A stretch of 64,000 nucleotides of DNA from assembly GCA_001683735.1 (NCBI GenBank), contig LUGG01000003.1, positions 2,046,001-2,110,000 of the forward strand, written 5' to 3'. Each line of letters opens with the position of its first letter. Position 1 is the first letter of the stretch. Of the stretch, positions 34,630 to 46,790 are shown piece by piece. Under the pieces are notes generated by a model. It ran no database searches. It was not told where the DNA came from and worked only from the letters and a program-made list of their open reading frames with translations. A program made the translations under genes and the position numbers. The DNA is from Grifola frondosa. Its lineage: Eukaryota > Basidiomycota > Agaricomycetes > Polyporales > Grifolaceae.

Positions 34630-36642
34630 ATGACATCGCTTCACTACCTCATGACTCAGCTCCATCCCGAAGGCCAGAGCACCTCTACGACTGTGTCAGA
34701 GCCAAGTAATTCAACAGGACGCGGGGTAAGCTTTAGGATTATGAGGATTTTTATTGGCAGCAAACGTGTGCGACTCGCAGTCTTCAACATTCACGTCGTC
34801 CACTGCCATCACGTCTACGCCTGACCTCGTCAACGATGCGAGTGATGATGGCGTAAGTACGGTCACATGCCTCTGTTCTGGCGAATATCATTACGTCTAC
34901 TTTTTTCACAGGAGCTTGAGCTACTCGGACACCTGTCTTTGGATGCTCGTGATTCCACAGATCATGAGTTGCGTACTGCTCCTATTTTGACGCGAGATGC
35001 ATACCTGGCGGCCGGGGGCCATCGAAGTTTTCCTCAGCGCGGAGTGTTGGGTTCTATACTCGCCGTTTAGTGCGTTCTGGAAATTCTGCCGCTGTCGTAT
35101 CTTCTAACGGTGTTCTAGTGACAAATCTGGTAGTAATACCGGCAATGTTCCTGACGGCTCTCGTATCTACGTGAACACCGTATGTGCTTCTTTCTCCCCT
35201 CATTCCCCATTGCGAAAGCGATGAGCTAATATTAATACGCAGAATGCACCCTTCTCTGCCTTGGTATGTGGCGTACAAGGTTCAGGGAAATCCCACACCG
35301 TGGCTGTCCTGCTCGAGGACATGTTGATACCGAACCAACGCAAAATCGGGACACTCAAGAAGCCGTTGAGCGGTCTAGTCCTCCATTTTGGCGAGGGTGG
35401 TCCATACTCCCAGCCCAGCGAGGCAGCCTGGGTGGGTGTTCCCGGGCTTGGGGTTCTATCGCCACCCAAGATCCGCGTGTATGTATCTGCGTCTTCGCTC
35501 AACACCATGAGGGCCGTATATGCGCCATTTGGCGCGAACGTAACCGTGGAGCCGTTGTTATTCCGGGAGTCCGAGCTCGACGCGCAGGCGTTCTTATCCA
35601 TGATGGCCGTAGGCTCTTCCGATTCCGTCCCGTTATACATGCAAATTGTGCTCGTAAGTATTTTTATCCAAATTCGAAAATACAATTCTGATTGGTGAGA
35701 TCTAGTCGATCCTTCGCGAGCTCGGTGAGAACTATACGTACAAGGGTTTCATGACCAGTCTCGAAGCACGCAAGAAGAAATTCAATCCACAGCAACTTTC
35801 CGGCCTGGAGCAGCGCATGGCCCTATTAGAATCCTTCCTCGATCACAAAGCAATCAAGAAAGGCCGTCCAGCGCACAGCCGCTTCGTCGCTGGCCAATTG
35901 ACCATTATCGACCTCTCCGATCCCTTTATCGACCCTGCGTCCGCTTGCGGGTTCTTCGAGATTATCACGCGCTTATTCGTCCGCGCGAAGGTCGACACGG
36001 GGAAGGTGCTCGTCGTGGACGAAGCCCACAAGGTGCGTTACGTGATTCCAGCATGTACGGCGTTCCGTTGACGCCTCGACGCCTCCCAGTACCTGTCTGC
36101 TGAGAAGGGCTCTTCCGGGCTTACGAAAGAGCTCCTATCTCTCATACGGCAGCAGCGCCACCAGGCCATGCGGGTCATCATCAGCACACAAGGTGGGTGC
36201 TCTCGCGCCGATGTACGACTTGCTGATAGCCTATGCTGCTGTAGAACCTACGGTGGTGCCTCCCGTGCTGCTCGACCTCTGCAGCGTTGCGATCCTGCAC
36301 CGCTTCTCGTCCCCCGCCTGGTGGGAGCACGTCGCCAAGCACGTCTCCGCCGACGTCGACAGCAGCGAGGCCTTCGACAAGGTCGTCAACTTGCAGGTAC
36401 GCGCCGCACTGAAGTTTCGTAAGATGACGTCTCGAACGCTGACTATGAACACGCCGCTGCGACAGACCGGCCAAGCGATCGTGCTAGCTCCATCGGGGTT
36501 GGGCATGTTTCGCGATCGCTCCGATCCACTAACCGGTGCTCGCTGCTCCCTCGGGCAATTTGCGCGGAGATGCGTGCTGGTGAAGACGCGAAAGCGCATT
36601 ACCAAGGATGGCGGTGCCTCCGTGTTGGTCGTGGAGTCCTGA
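34630..36642 (+). CDS. P-loop ATPase-like protein, copy B
   Basis: Paralogue of the gene at 27864-29731, same strand. Walker A GVQGSGKSHTVAVLLEDML, Walker B KVLVVDEAHK and the MRVIISTQ..EPTVVPPVLLDLCSVA block are all present. Conserved stretches include GLVLHFGEGGPYS, LLFRESELDAQAFLSMMAVG, SILRELGENYTYKGFMTS and LTIIDLSDPFIDPASACG. Where copy A is broken, copy B reads through HRFSSPAWWEHVAKHVSA, so it is probably the intact member. The last exon runs TGQAIVLAPSGLGMF to GGASVLVVES. The N-terminal exons (MTSLHYLMTQLHPEGQS, and a later VCDSQSSTFTSSTAITSTPD) are candidates, but their junction is out of phase with the donor I can see, so the 5' end is provisional. Confidence 0.7.
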
Positions 36643-36950
36643 TTAGGTTACAGTTACATACGCACCCGTTCTGCTTCTCATTTCCGCGAAATGAAACATG
36701 CTGTATGCCTCATGCCTCAGAACTTCCGCAGTCCGGGGGGTAGTAATTTCATTCGAGGTTCCCAGCAACGATAGTACAGAGCATCCCAAAAGCAACATCC
36801 AGGAGCCGTATACAGTTAGAATACAGGAGCGCGGGTCATGACGGGAGCGGGAGCCAAAAGGCACGAGAAATCCTGTGTAAGCAAGAGAGCATAGCGAGAT
36901 GACGACTGGGGTTCGGAGCGAAAGCAACTCTGAATGCCAACCAATGTTTT
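36643..36950. other. Convergent 3' intergenic region
   Basis: Between the stops of P-loop gene B (plus) and the JmjC gene (minus). Presumed 3' UTRs only. Confidence 0.45.
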
Positions 36951-39900
36951 TTATCCTTCCAATATTTCCTTCTCCTGACGGACGCACGACAACCAGGAAA
37001 ACCACATCATCGTTCTGAGCTGGAGGACATCCTCCTTCCACGCCATGGACTGGTTTTGCTCGCGGAACTCGCGCGTGAGAACCTCGCAGCGCTCGATATT
37101 CTCCGGGCTGACGAAGTCGCACGCGACCTTGATACAGTCCGCGAGGTTGCACACCTAGTGGAACGACAAGTCAGTCGGCAACTTCCCACTCCATACTGTA
37201 CAAACCCACCTGGTGCGCGCATCCAGCCGGAATGAACACCGCATCGCCGGGCTTCTGGAAAATTCGGTGACTGAGGACGCCGTATTCCCTGTACAACTCC
37301 TGGCGCAATGAGGAGTCCAGATAGAACTGCTGAGAGTGAATGGGGTCGTGCTGGAACTGGCCCTTGAACTTCTTGCGCAAAAACTTCCTCAGCTTCGGGT
37401 TGTCTTCGGCCTTGAAGATGTCCCACGCAGCGCAGCCCGGGCGGCCGTCGGGCCTCGAAGCGGAATACAGCATGATATTGATCGCGTCTGCCATGTCCAT
37501 ATGCAGCCGCGTCGAGCCTTTGCTGCCCTGCGACTCGAATGAGGCCATAGCGTTGTACATTTTCGGACCTTCGCGAGTACTGTGAGCGATATTAAATGCT
37601 GGACATCTCGGGATACTCACCGAGATCCGGCGCGACTGTATTGCTGGGGAAGTGAGATGCTATGTTCAGGACGCCATCACGGCGAACGTAATTCGGGACG
37701 GGCGTCGCACGGCTGAAGTCGTCATACAGCTCAGGAAAGGCGGCCTTGAAGTCAGTGGACGGAGGCCAGTCCTTCATAATCACACGCCCAACATTAGCAT
37801 GCCGCCCACCAGAGGAAATTCAACGGGCGATCCCACCTTCAGTTTCCAGCAGTCCCTGCGGCCCTCGTACTTGCCGAACCACGAGAAGAACTCGCCGACT
37901 GTGACGCGCTTGTTCTGATCCGTCTGGCACTCGAGGATCAGGCAGCTCTGCGAGCCATACTTGTTCTTGAAGTATTCGGGCGTCCACTGCACGTGGAACT
38001 TCGGCAGGAGCCCCGTGACGACGAGCGGCTCGCCCTTCCCCCACACCCGCCGGAAACTATCCTCAGTGAGTTCCGCGTCGACAAATTGCGCGGTCTCGAG
38101 CGAAGGCGTCATAGCGCCGGATGAAGCGTTCGACGCTGCCGATGCGGAGGCGCTCGCAAACAATGACGGATCTGGAGGAGTTCCCGCGGGGTTCCTGGGA
38201 TCGACTCCCGCGGCCGACGAGGGACCTGATCCTGGCGCTGGCCAGGCGGCATGTCTCGGCGAGACTGTCTGCAGGGAAGGATCGATCGTATCAACTTCGG
38301 GAGGCAGCAGGTCCTGGTCGGGTCCGTCGAGCATGGCCTGCATTTCGTCGATGGCCTGGGTGAGCTCCGCCTTGCAGAAGCGGGACATGGGCGAGAAGTC
38401 CTTAGCATGGTGCTCGTTGCGCCGAGTACACGAGAGGAAGAAGGGGTTAATGTGCGCATGCTTTTCGCGACGAGCTTGCAGGGCAGCTATTTCTGCCTCA
38501 GGGGCACCTACCCGGTCGACCGTAAGCTCCCTGACCTGTTCGAAGCATTCGGCACACGCTTCGCGGCCGCAGAGCCGGCACATCCAGCTGCTCGAGAAGA
38601 TAGAGGTCATGCAGGTATCTTGGTGATATCATAAGTGACGATGAGTGATAACAGCGGCGCCTATAACATACCGCATGTTGCGCGAACTTCACTTTCGCGC
38701 GGACGACGGATAATTTCGCTGAGAGCAAGATGTTGGAGTTCCTGCTTCAAAATAGGAAGTAAAGCACGTGCAACCGTCCGCTATAACGGCAGCGCTATCA
38801 AAACATATCCCCAAGAAGAGTGGCGGGCGATTGAATATTACCTTGATGCGTCTGATGTGAGGAATCTCCAAGGTAACATTCCATTTGACTGGGAAGTTCA
38901 TCGACGGTGAGTCCGCCTTCTGACTTTCGACGAAGCTTATGCCGACAATGTCCCGCTTCTCATTCTTGAGAAAGAAGCGGATACCTTGGAATCGGCACGT
39001 GTCGCCAGCCCACCGACGAGTGCACGACACACACCGCGGGAATTCTTCAGAACGATATCGGTTAGACATGCAGCGGGCGAACTGGAGTTCAGGGTGTAAG
39101 GGGCCGGAAGCTTCGGGGTGCACGACGCCATCATCGGGGACGAGCCTCATGGTATTCATCGCTTGACCTAAAGGTACGGTGAGAATGTCGTACGTGTCAC
39201 GTAAAGTATTGATGTGATACCATTACCGTTCTGAGCCTTCTCTTTGCCCTTGTCACCAGACATGTGAGCGTAGGACACGGTGGGCATAAGTTGCGCTAAG
39301 AATGAAAAGGATTGATCTAACCGATCCGAAAGCGGACGTGATAAGGGTACATACCATTCTGAGCCGCTATTTGTGCAGCTTCATTACGCTTCTTGGCGTT
39401 GTACCCTCTTCTCGAAGAAACTGTATGGGGAAAGATAGGAACACTAGAAAGTATGAATTACACGTTGAACGCACCAGCCCCGTCTGTAGTCTTGGTCTTC
39501 CTCGCTTTCTTGGGCTTTGGCACGACCTGCTCTTCTTCGACAGGCTCCATGGACCTTTTCGGCACCATCGGCGGGGGCGCGAAGGGAATAGCGGCGAACG
39601 CAACGTTCACATGCTGCGGGTGGTAATATGAACCAGGGGGCGGGGGCCGCGCTGCATTGGCATGGATGGTGGCATGGACCCGCGTGCTGCAAGGCGAATA
39701 GAAGCCCGTTCAGTTGTCTGCCAGGCTAAGGGGAAGGATGTTAGAATCACAGGCCGTGTGCTGCAACGCATATGGATAGTAACCATTCGCTGCATATTGT
39801 TGGTGCTGATGGGGGACGACGAGAGTTGCGGCATGTCTTGGTCGTACTGAGGATGGGGCGCGTAACCTAAAAGTTCCGATGAGTGGCACGCGCGGAAGAG

Positions 39901-40506
39901 CGCGAAAACGCGAACAGACTTCTTGGAATGGACTCGCCCATGACGGCTGGAGGATGGCGTCCATGAACGAGATATCTGGGCACGGGCAGCACGAAGAACT
40001 CACCCGTGCGCTCATCGGAATACATGGGGACATCAACGGAGGGGGAGCATAAGATACGGGTGGGGCGTCGTGTGAAGGCGGCCAAGATTGTGGTTCCATG
40101 CCGTAATCGGGCGTCTCTTCGACATGTCTTTGAGGTCTGGTGAAATTGTCCGGGTACATAGGATGCTGAGGATGGGGAGGATGCTGTGGCACGGCGGAAG
40201 GCGTGTACCGACAGGATGGAGGATCTGGATCAGGTCTACGCGAGCCCATGTCGTCTTTTGCAGAGTGGTCCCAGCTTGCCGCGCGGAGACTGAAAGTAGA
40301 AGCTGAGGTCATCTGGGGGGATAAGGCTGTTGCTGAGGAGGAGGAACATGATGAGGGTGAGCATAAGCGAGAGCAGTCTGGATACTGGGTAACTGATTGG
40401 AATTGTAAGAGCTATCGAGAGAACTGGGGGCGGTAGCGGCGATAGGATTGAGAAGCTCTGTTATGGAGGTGCGTTTGTGAACGTGGGGATCGTGGAGGCC
40501 ATTCAT
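36951..40506 (-). CDS. JmjC-domain protein, KDM3/JHDM2-like histone demethylase
   Basis: Likely nuclear Fe(II)/2-oxoglutarate-dependent demethylase. ATG at 40506 opens MNGLHDPHVHKRTSITELLN, then a long Pro/Gln-rich region and a basic segment PKPKKARKTKTTDGAG. A Cys cluster follows (RCVSCTRRWAGDTCRFQG), then a second zinc-binding module (CMTSIFSSSWMCRLCGREAC, AECF). The catalytic domain has FPSNTVAPDLGPKMYNAMAS, the metal site HMD in STRLHMDMADAINIMLYSA and the distal His in GDAVFIPAGCAHQ, spliced to VCNLADCIKVACDFVSPENI, the typical KDM3 ending region. Most introns are canonical. Frame breaks occur in G-runs at 40315-40320 and 40041-40045 and probably again within 39600-39860. The N-terminal third is therefore tentative; the catalytic half reads well. 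Confidence 0.85.
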
Positions 40507-40676
40507 ATCTGGCTGGAGACAAGAGACGTGGTGGAAAGGGAGAGAGGGGAGCGAGGGAGGCGATGGAGGGAAGGAGATGGAGGGGGATGGGAGGATTGGG
40601 AGGAGGAGAAGAGAGTGAACACGAAGAAGCAATGAGCGAGAGAGCAGCTAAGACTAACAGCTGAGACTAAGACTGG

Positions 40677-40715
40677 CTGCTGCGACTGGCTACTGCGACT
40701 GGCTACTGCGACTGG
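40677..40715. repeat. Tandem 13-mer, three copies
   Basis: Three consecutive units of CTACTGCGACTGG; the first differs at one base (CTGCTGCGACTGG). It lies about 170 bases before the JmjC start codon, in its promoter or leader. Confidence 0.8.
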
Positions 40716-41213
40716 TTCTCCTTGTCCGACACGCTCCGCCAGTAATCGCCTGATCCACTTGCCTTTTATGGAAGATTTCTGGACCCTGAGCGCTCCAAAT
40801 ACAATTCAATTTCAATCTCCGACTCCGACATATTTTGCCACCGGTCGTCCTCGACATATATATTTCCTCCGCGAACCTTTCCCTCCAAACATATCCTCAT
40901 CTCTCTGCGCTTTCATCCGCGCTTTTTCATCTCCTTTCATCCGGCCCTCATCGCAGTCAATTCACATCGTAGCGGGCCGCAATCCAACCCGGAGGCTTTG
41001 ACAAGAACTAGAACCCACCTAATCTCGTCATCGCGGACCTTTCTCACCTCTATCTGTGATCTCCCCTGTAAGTCTGCGCCTTGCCTTCGTTCCCGCTCCT
41101 TGCAGCGCCTCTCTCCGCGCCCCCGCTGAAACTTCAAGCTTTGGAGGATTACACCCGCGGCGCATGGTTTCACGGGCGAAGCGCCAGAGCGCCATCAATC
41201 TTTCTTTACGTAA

Positions 41214-41490
41214 TTCCCCACAGTCATCGTCCCGCGAACGACGGGGAGGTATTCCGTTCCTTTGTCAAATCGCCCATACCATCGCCTGCGATATTCGCAC
41301 ATCAACGGTAATGACAACAGAGATCTCATTTCCATGTTCGACGTCGTGGAGCAGCACGCGCACTCTCTTACGTGATACGGAACGCCAAGGGGACGCCCGT
41401 GCGCGCCCTATTTGATTGCACGCGACACGCTTCGATTCCCGCGAAAGGCCGCGACCGTCATCACGATTCACTCAGCACACAATCTAAATG
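41214..41490 (+). CDS. Possible small hypothetical gene
   Basis: An open frame without its own ATG reads FPTVIVPRTTGRYSVPLSN to NDNRDLISMFDVVEQHAHSL. One base later, a second frame continues SYVIRNAKGTPVRALFDCTR to HHDSLSTQSK before a stop. Their composition is protein-like and they join if one base is added, as in other genes of this window. An upstream TATA and CT-rich leader support transcription. No family recognised; start unknown. Confidence 0.3.
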
Positions 41491-42112
41491 ATCCGCGGAC
41501 CATTCCTCCGCCGCGTACCGCCAGTCTTCTCCACACACCGCAGTGTTCCCCACGCCGTTGCCGGTGCGTTTAGATTCCCGGTGCTCCACGCAAACCCTCC
41601 TCGGAGTACCAGATAATGATATATATCATTCGTGTGCGATATATATGTCTAATTAGACCAACTATGCTACCAAACGTGGTTCCTTACTATACAAGATCGA
41701 CGACAATGAGCAACGGTACTCGGGAGTCAGGTAGGATGGAGATCGTGTAGCGAGAAGGACGGTGTGATGTCAACAATGCAAGGCAGGAAGCGAGACAAAA
41801 AACCCCGAATAGAAAATGCAAGACGTGAGTGAGGTATCCGAATGAGTGTGAACAGCAACAACAGCGGTACCAGCATATACGCATATATGGCCCAGATCCG
41901 ATAGCCCATGACAGAAAAAAAAAAACCCCCTAAAGCCCAAAATCGAAAGAAAAGGACAAAGCGGTCCATCGTCGACAGCGAGCAAGCGACAGTCGTGTTT
42001 CCATGTCAGGATGTCAAAAGAACCTTCGAATGTACCCGGCGACCCTTGGTATAAAGGGAAGTACGAAAGGGACTGCAAACCATGCAAACAGCCCAAGAGT
42101 CGCCCCGCACCG

Positions 42113-45100
42113 TCATGCAGGATCCGGCGGCGGCGGTAAGTCGCTGCCGCTCACAGTCGGAGTGGAGTATTTCGACTCAGATGGGCTGTCTTCGGGAGGT
42201 GCTGCATCAATGACAGCTGAGCCTGGCGGATCAGACACTTCTTGCTTGCCGGAGTCGAGAACCTCAGCTATTTGTATAGTCAACAAATGGTTACGTCCCC
42301 CTGATAAGAGCGATGGATACGTACAGAGATCCTGAACGTGCTCTGTCGAATCGACTTCAGGAATAGTCCCGATTTTGACAGGGCCCACTAAAAACCATCA
42401 TCAGTGCGTAGAACGTTCGACGGGCTCTGGGCTTACGTTCAAGATCAAGCAGCGACCTCGTGAGAGGCGCATTAGAAGATTGCGACGAGTAAGGCGAGTC
42501 ATCGAACGGCGGCGTGTTTGGCACCGATGTCTTCTCCGCCCTCGAGGGGCTCGCAGCGGCGGCCATCGCCGCATCTAGAGGTACAGGTCTGTTTGACGAA
42601 GATGACGACTGGGTGCGTGGCTCCGTCGGTATAGAGCGACCCTCCGGCACGTGCAACCGACGCGCGACGTTCTGCGCCTGCACTGCCTGTCCCGTCGAGA
42701 TGCTCCTGACCGCCTCCGGCCGGATATCCGCCCACATCTGCAGCGCCTTGATGGAGCCCCACTCGATAATTTTATTGTTCAACCAATGCAGCGAAACCGG
42801 CTTCGTCAGGAAATCGTTGCAACCAGCGCCTAACGCCGCCACACGATCGCTCTGCAGCGACGAAGCAGTGAGGGCGACGATGATGACCGACGACTGATAC
42901 GACGGCGGCGTCGGGGGCGGCTGCTGCTCTTCAGACTGCGGAGTTGGAGCACCGTTGTATTTCTCCAACCGCCGGATTTCTTTCGTCGCCTGGATACCGT
43001 CCATGACAGGCATCTGGATGTCCATCTGCATACAAAGATACAATCGGAAAGGGGCGACAGCGAGGAAGCTCGGCTACTTACCAAGATGAGATGGAATCCC
43101 CCTGACCGCCATTTTTGAACCGCTTCCTCGCCATTCTTTGCTACGTCATACTTGATCTTTTTCTTCTTCATGAACGTCGAAAGAATAGTCTGGTTGATGG
43201 GATTATCTGTCGCCGAAATGTCAGCAGCTGGCACTACGGAACAGTAGCTAATCTGAGAGGGATTTGCATACCATCAACGATGAGGACACTGATCGGCGGG
43301 ACGATATTGTTCTCAGAGGCTTCTCTCCCCTTCTTCGGTATTGCAGCAGGAGCAGTAGCATAGCTCTCTGGATTTGGCCGTCTCGGAGCTCTACGGGACG
43401 TAGTAGGCGGCCCGGCAGTAGTGCGCGACTGTGGTGACACCAGCGGATAAATATCTCCTTGGACGGCCTTCCTGGCATTACGAGAGCCAGAGGTCTCTGT
43501 AGGCGACGATGCGACGTTATCCTGTTCTGCGCTCGCAGACACGGAATCCGATATACCTGCCTGCTGTCGGCTCTTTCCCTTCACCGAGGAAGGAGGCGTC
43601 CCCACCAGCTCCTCCGAGGAACCGACGTCAATGCTGGTCAAGGGTCGTGGGCTGCGGCGCTGGGCATCCGCGTGGACGATTGTCAGACCCTTCTTCGGCT
43701 CATCGCTATCTGGCGGACGGCGGAATGACAGGCCCGAGTTCTCCCGTCGGCGTGTCAAACTGACTTCGCTCCAAATGTGGACTGGAAGGAGCATTCCGGG
43801 TCTTCGGCTTAGGGTGGAAGAAGATGCCGGCAGGCTGTCCATCGGGGCTTTGAATAACAAGCCCTGCCGAGGGAGAGGTGCCCAGCTTCGACGCGGCATC
43901 AGAGAAATACTCCATTCCATCTGGTATACCCAGAGGAGACGAAGGTGCGACGCCCCCTCCCTCTCCCCCGCCCTCCTTAGGCGATCTCGCCGACCGGTCA
44001 GATACAGTCCGCACACTACCTGTTGACCGCCCTCCGGGAGACTTCTGGACGGTCGCGGTGTTGAAGAATGGTGTGAGGTGGAAAGCCGGACTGAGAGGAG
44101 AAGTTGCAATTGGAGCGAAGAAGGGATCGACGACAGGTTTAGTGATCGCCGTATGTAGCGCGGTCAAAAATCGACGTGGGCCCGCAGGTTTGGGGACGAC
44201 GATGACTTCTGGTATTCGAGACCAGGCGCCACTCTGAGGTGACAAGATAGACTGAACGGCATCTCTGACGAGCTTGTAGTTGGATAAAGATGTGAAGTGA
44301 ACGATAACGACTTGAGGCGTAACCAACGGTGGCTGCGCCGTCAACCCCATCACACGAGCGACTTGAGGCGACGATCTCGGTCTGTGGTTGGTGGCAAGTG
44401 AGGGTCGTTTGCGTGGGTGAATGTTCAAGGGATAGGCCTGCTCGGTGCGGAGTTTGTGTAACTTTCTGCGCAGAACAGCAACATCGTCGTCAATCAGAAT
44501 GAATGACAGAGGTTCCGGACTTGTCTGCGGAGACGAAGCAGAAGATGACGATATTGGCACCTGTTCCGAATGACCAGAAGACGGTGCATCGTCACGTTCG
44601 CCATTTGGACCTACATCGCCCCCTCTACCAGGTCATATCCATCTACCCCTGGCTCGTAGAAACATGACTGACATCCAACCCCCATGCGGTGAGATAACTC
44701 GTCAGGTGATGGGCGAAAGATCCCTTGGCATTGGCAAATAGGGTGACCTTCTTCCCTCGCAGGGACTCCGCAAATTGTGACAACTGCTCCAAAGAGGGTT
44801 CGCAAGCGGTCCGTGGGTCTGCAGGATAGCCAAGAGACACGGCGTCCTCCGGTGAAAGATTGGCATCCTGGTCGACGACGGACGGTGAACCACGAGACAC
44901 AGTAACAGTAAGTTCACATATACGTCCAACGAAAGATGCCTTAGGTTGAATATCTGTCTCCAGAGAAGCGCCGATGTGATGAAGGAGTCGCCTCAGTATC
45001 AAGCTTTTGAATGAGGGCTGCCCCCGCGACGGGTAGCAGAGTGGCGGATGTATAGCGCTACCATTCTCCTCGACACCATCTGATGCGTTGACCGATTCCT

Positions 45101-46245
45101 GTGCCGAAAATCTTCGGCACGATATGAAATATACACCGTAAGGGCTCATCGCGTCCTGTGGTAGTCTCCCCTTCTAAGGGCGAGTACCTTGTATGCCTTC
45201 GATGGAGAGTCCGACGTCAATAGTATCACCTCGTTCTGCAAGTTAATAACTTGGCGAATGACCTACGTGAAGGCGTCAGCGCAGAAGACAGAAAATGTCC
45301 ACCTATAAAGGCCACCACGTACGTGAGACAGCGTGTACGAGATTCCACTCTCATCCCCTTTCACAGGATCATGTTTCATGGTGAGGTCGGCGTGGAATAG
45401 AACTAAATCTATGCCTGCTTGAGCCGCTGCACCACTCAACGCGTCTCCCATACTCTGAAGCATTTCGCCCACATCAAAGTCAGCCTGTACAACGCGTCCC
45501 GACTTTGGCTCTCCAAGACCGTCTGGCAGCTTTTGAATCGCGGGGTCCAGACTTAGGACTGGCATATTGGCCGACATGTAATTTAAATTTCTCATAGATG
45601 TGAACATAGCAGATACGGAAGGTGTTGGGATAGAAAGGGAACATGCGGCGAATTGCTCCTTGGCCGGATCCAGGATTTGGGGCGGGGAGAGTTGAAGGAG
45701 GGTTTGGATAACCGTCTGCACGGAGTCGGCAAGCTCCAAAGAGAGCTCGTGAAAGTGGCTGAACTCTGGAGAGAGCTCAATAGCGGCTGACGGCGATTCA
45801 TCCCCGGAGGCAAGTCTCCTAGGATTCTGCAAAGAGCCGAGCTGCGAAGACAAGGCCATTGAGTATGCTCTTGATAAAGGGGGTACCGGTAAGGTTTGTC
45901 CCGCCTGCTCCATAGGGTTCTGGTCCGAGTTCAAGTGGTTTGTGGGCGTCACGAACTCCGACTCGTCGCAGTCCTCTATCTTAAGGGGCCTTTTCACCGG
46001 AGCGCTAGGCTCGTCCTCCGAAACGTCGGTCTCCCCATCAGAAGAACTAAGCGACACACCTGCAAGACGCTCTGGGGTAAGGAGGATGGGACAGGACCAG
46101 GGGGCTCGGACGGCCACGCGAAGCCAAACTTATTTGAAGGAGGCAAATCCACTACAACACCATCCTCCTGCGAGCTCTCCTCGTCGACTCCTTGTCCCGC
46201 AATGATAGTCGGCAGGCGCACGGCGGGCAACCTGGCCCCAGTCAT
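42113..46245 (-). CDS. SSK1: SSK1-type response regulator
   Basis: Phosphorelay response regulator that controls the HOG-type MAPK pathway. ATG at 46245 opens MTGARLPAVRLPTIIAGQGV, followed by a very long N-terminal part (PERLAGVSLSSSDGETDVS, MEYFSDAASKLGTS). The receiver domain is near the C-terminus: VLIVD then DNPINQTILSTFMKKKKIKY, EAVQKWRSGGFHLIL, MDIQMPVMDGIQATKEIRR with the phospho-acceptor Asp, VALTAS and FLTKPVSLHWL with the conserved Lys. It ends SDLPPPPDPA after two further introns. Single-base breaks are visible in G-runs corresponding to 44619-44623 and 44646-44649, and probably near 43727-43735 and 46077-46083. Around 45130-45240 two coherent frames compete, so that stretch is unresolved. 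Confidence 0.88.
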
Positions 46246-46790
46246 CGCCGATTGGCTGGAAGTGTGAATAGAGCTGCCAGGTTAAGTGGAGGAGTAGATG
46301 AGGTTAGAAGTCCTTGATGTCGACAAGCCTGCAGAATGAGATAGAATGAAGAGAAGGGAAAGGGGGAATATGATGGCGGCGACGAGGCCGTTCAGACCTG
46401 GCGGCAGCACCGTGACCGTTCTGTAGCCAAAGTGAGCCCGATGTCTATAAACAGACCACAACACCGTCGGTGCTGGCAACTTCGAGCAAGTGCTGTACTT
46501 TGTTGATCAATCGAACTGTGAGTGGTGAACAATTAATAGAGATGGAACGTAGCGAAAGTTCGCGAATGCTATAGGATGAAATATTGACCGCTTGTGATGT
46601 GGTACAACCTGATATTTGGATCTACTTTAGTAGTACATCTCGAACCTCAGAGCACCTGATTTTCCGTCAAGATAGATCGTGCAAGTGTTAGATTTTCTTC
46701 TCCCTGACGCTCGAGAATAGACTATGCATTGCACCCGACAGACAAGATCGTCGCAAACAACTCCAAGGAAGCCGACAAATATTACATAGT
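46246..46790. other. Intergenic region
   Basis: Holds the SSK1 promoter and the 3' flank of ARS2. No other signal seen. Confidence 0.45.

Larger units (their letters stand above)
40507..42112. other. Long intergenic region with a transcribed-looking segment
   Basis: Holds the promoter of the JmjC gene and the 3' flank of SSK1. It also has a plus-strand TATATATATTT at about 40855 followed by a CT-rich leader and a GTAAGT near 41070, which together suggest a small transcribed unit (see 41214-41490). A 13-nt tandem repeat sits at 40677. Beyond 41500 I see AT-rich sequence and nothing coding. Confidence 0.4.

Noticed and set aside
36643..37152. Second open frame overlapping the JmjC C-terminus
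   Set aside because: It lies in a different frame from the conserved KDM3 ending and has no recognisable content.
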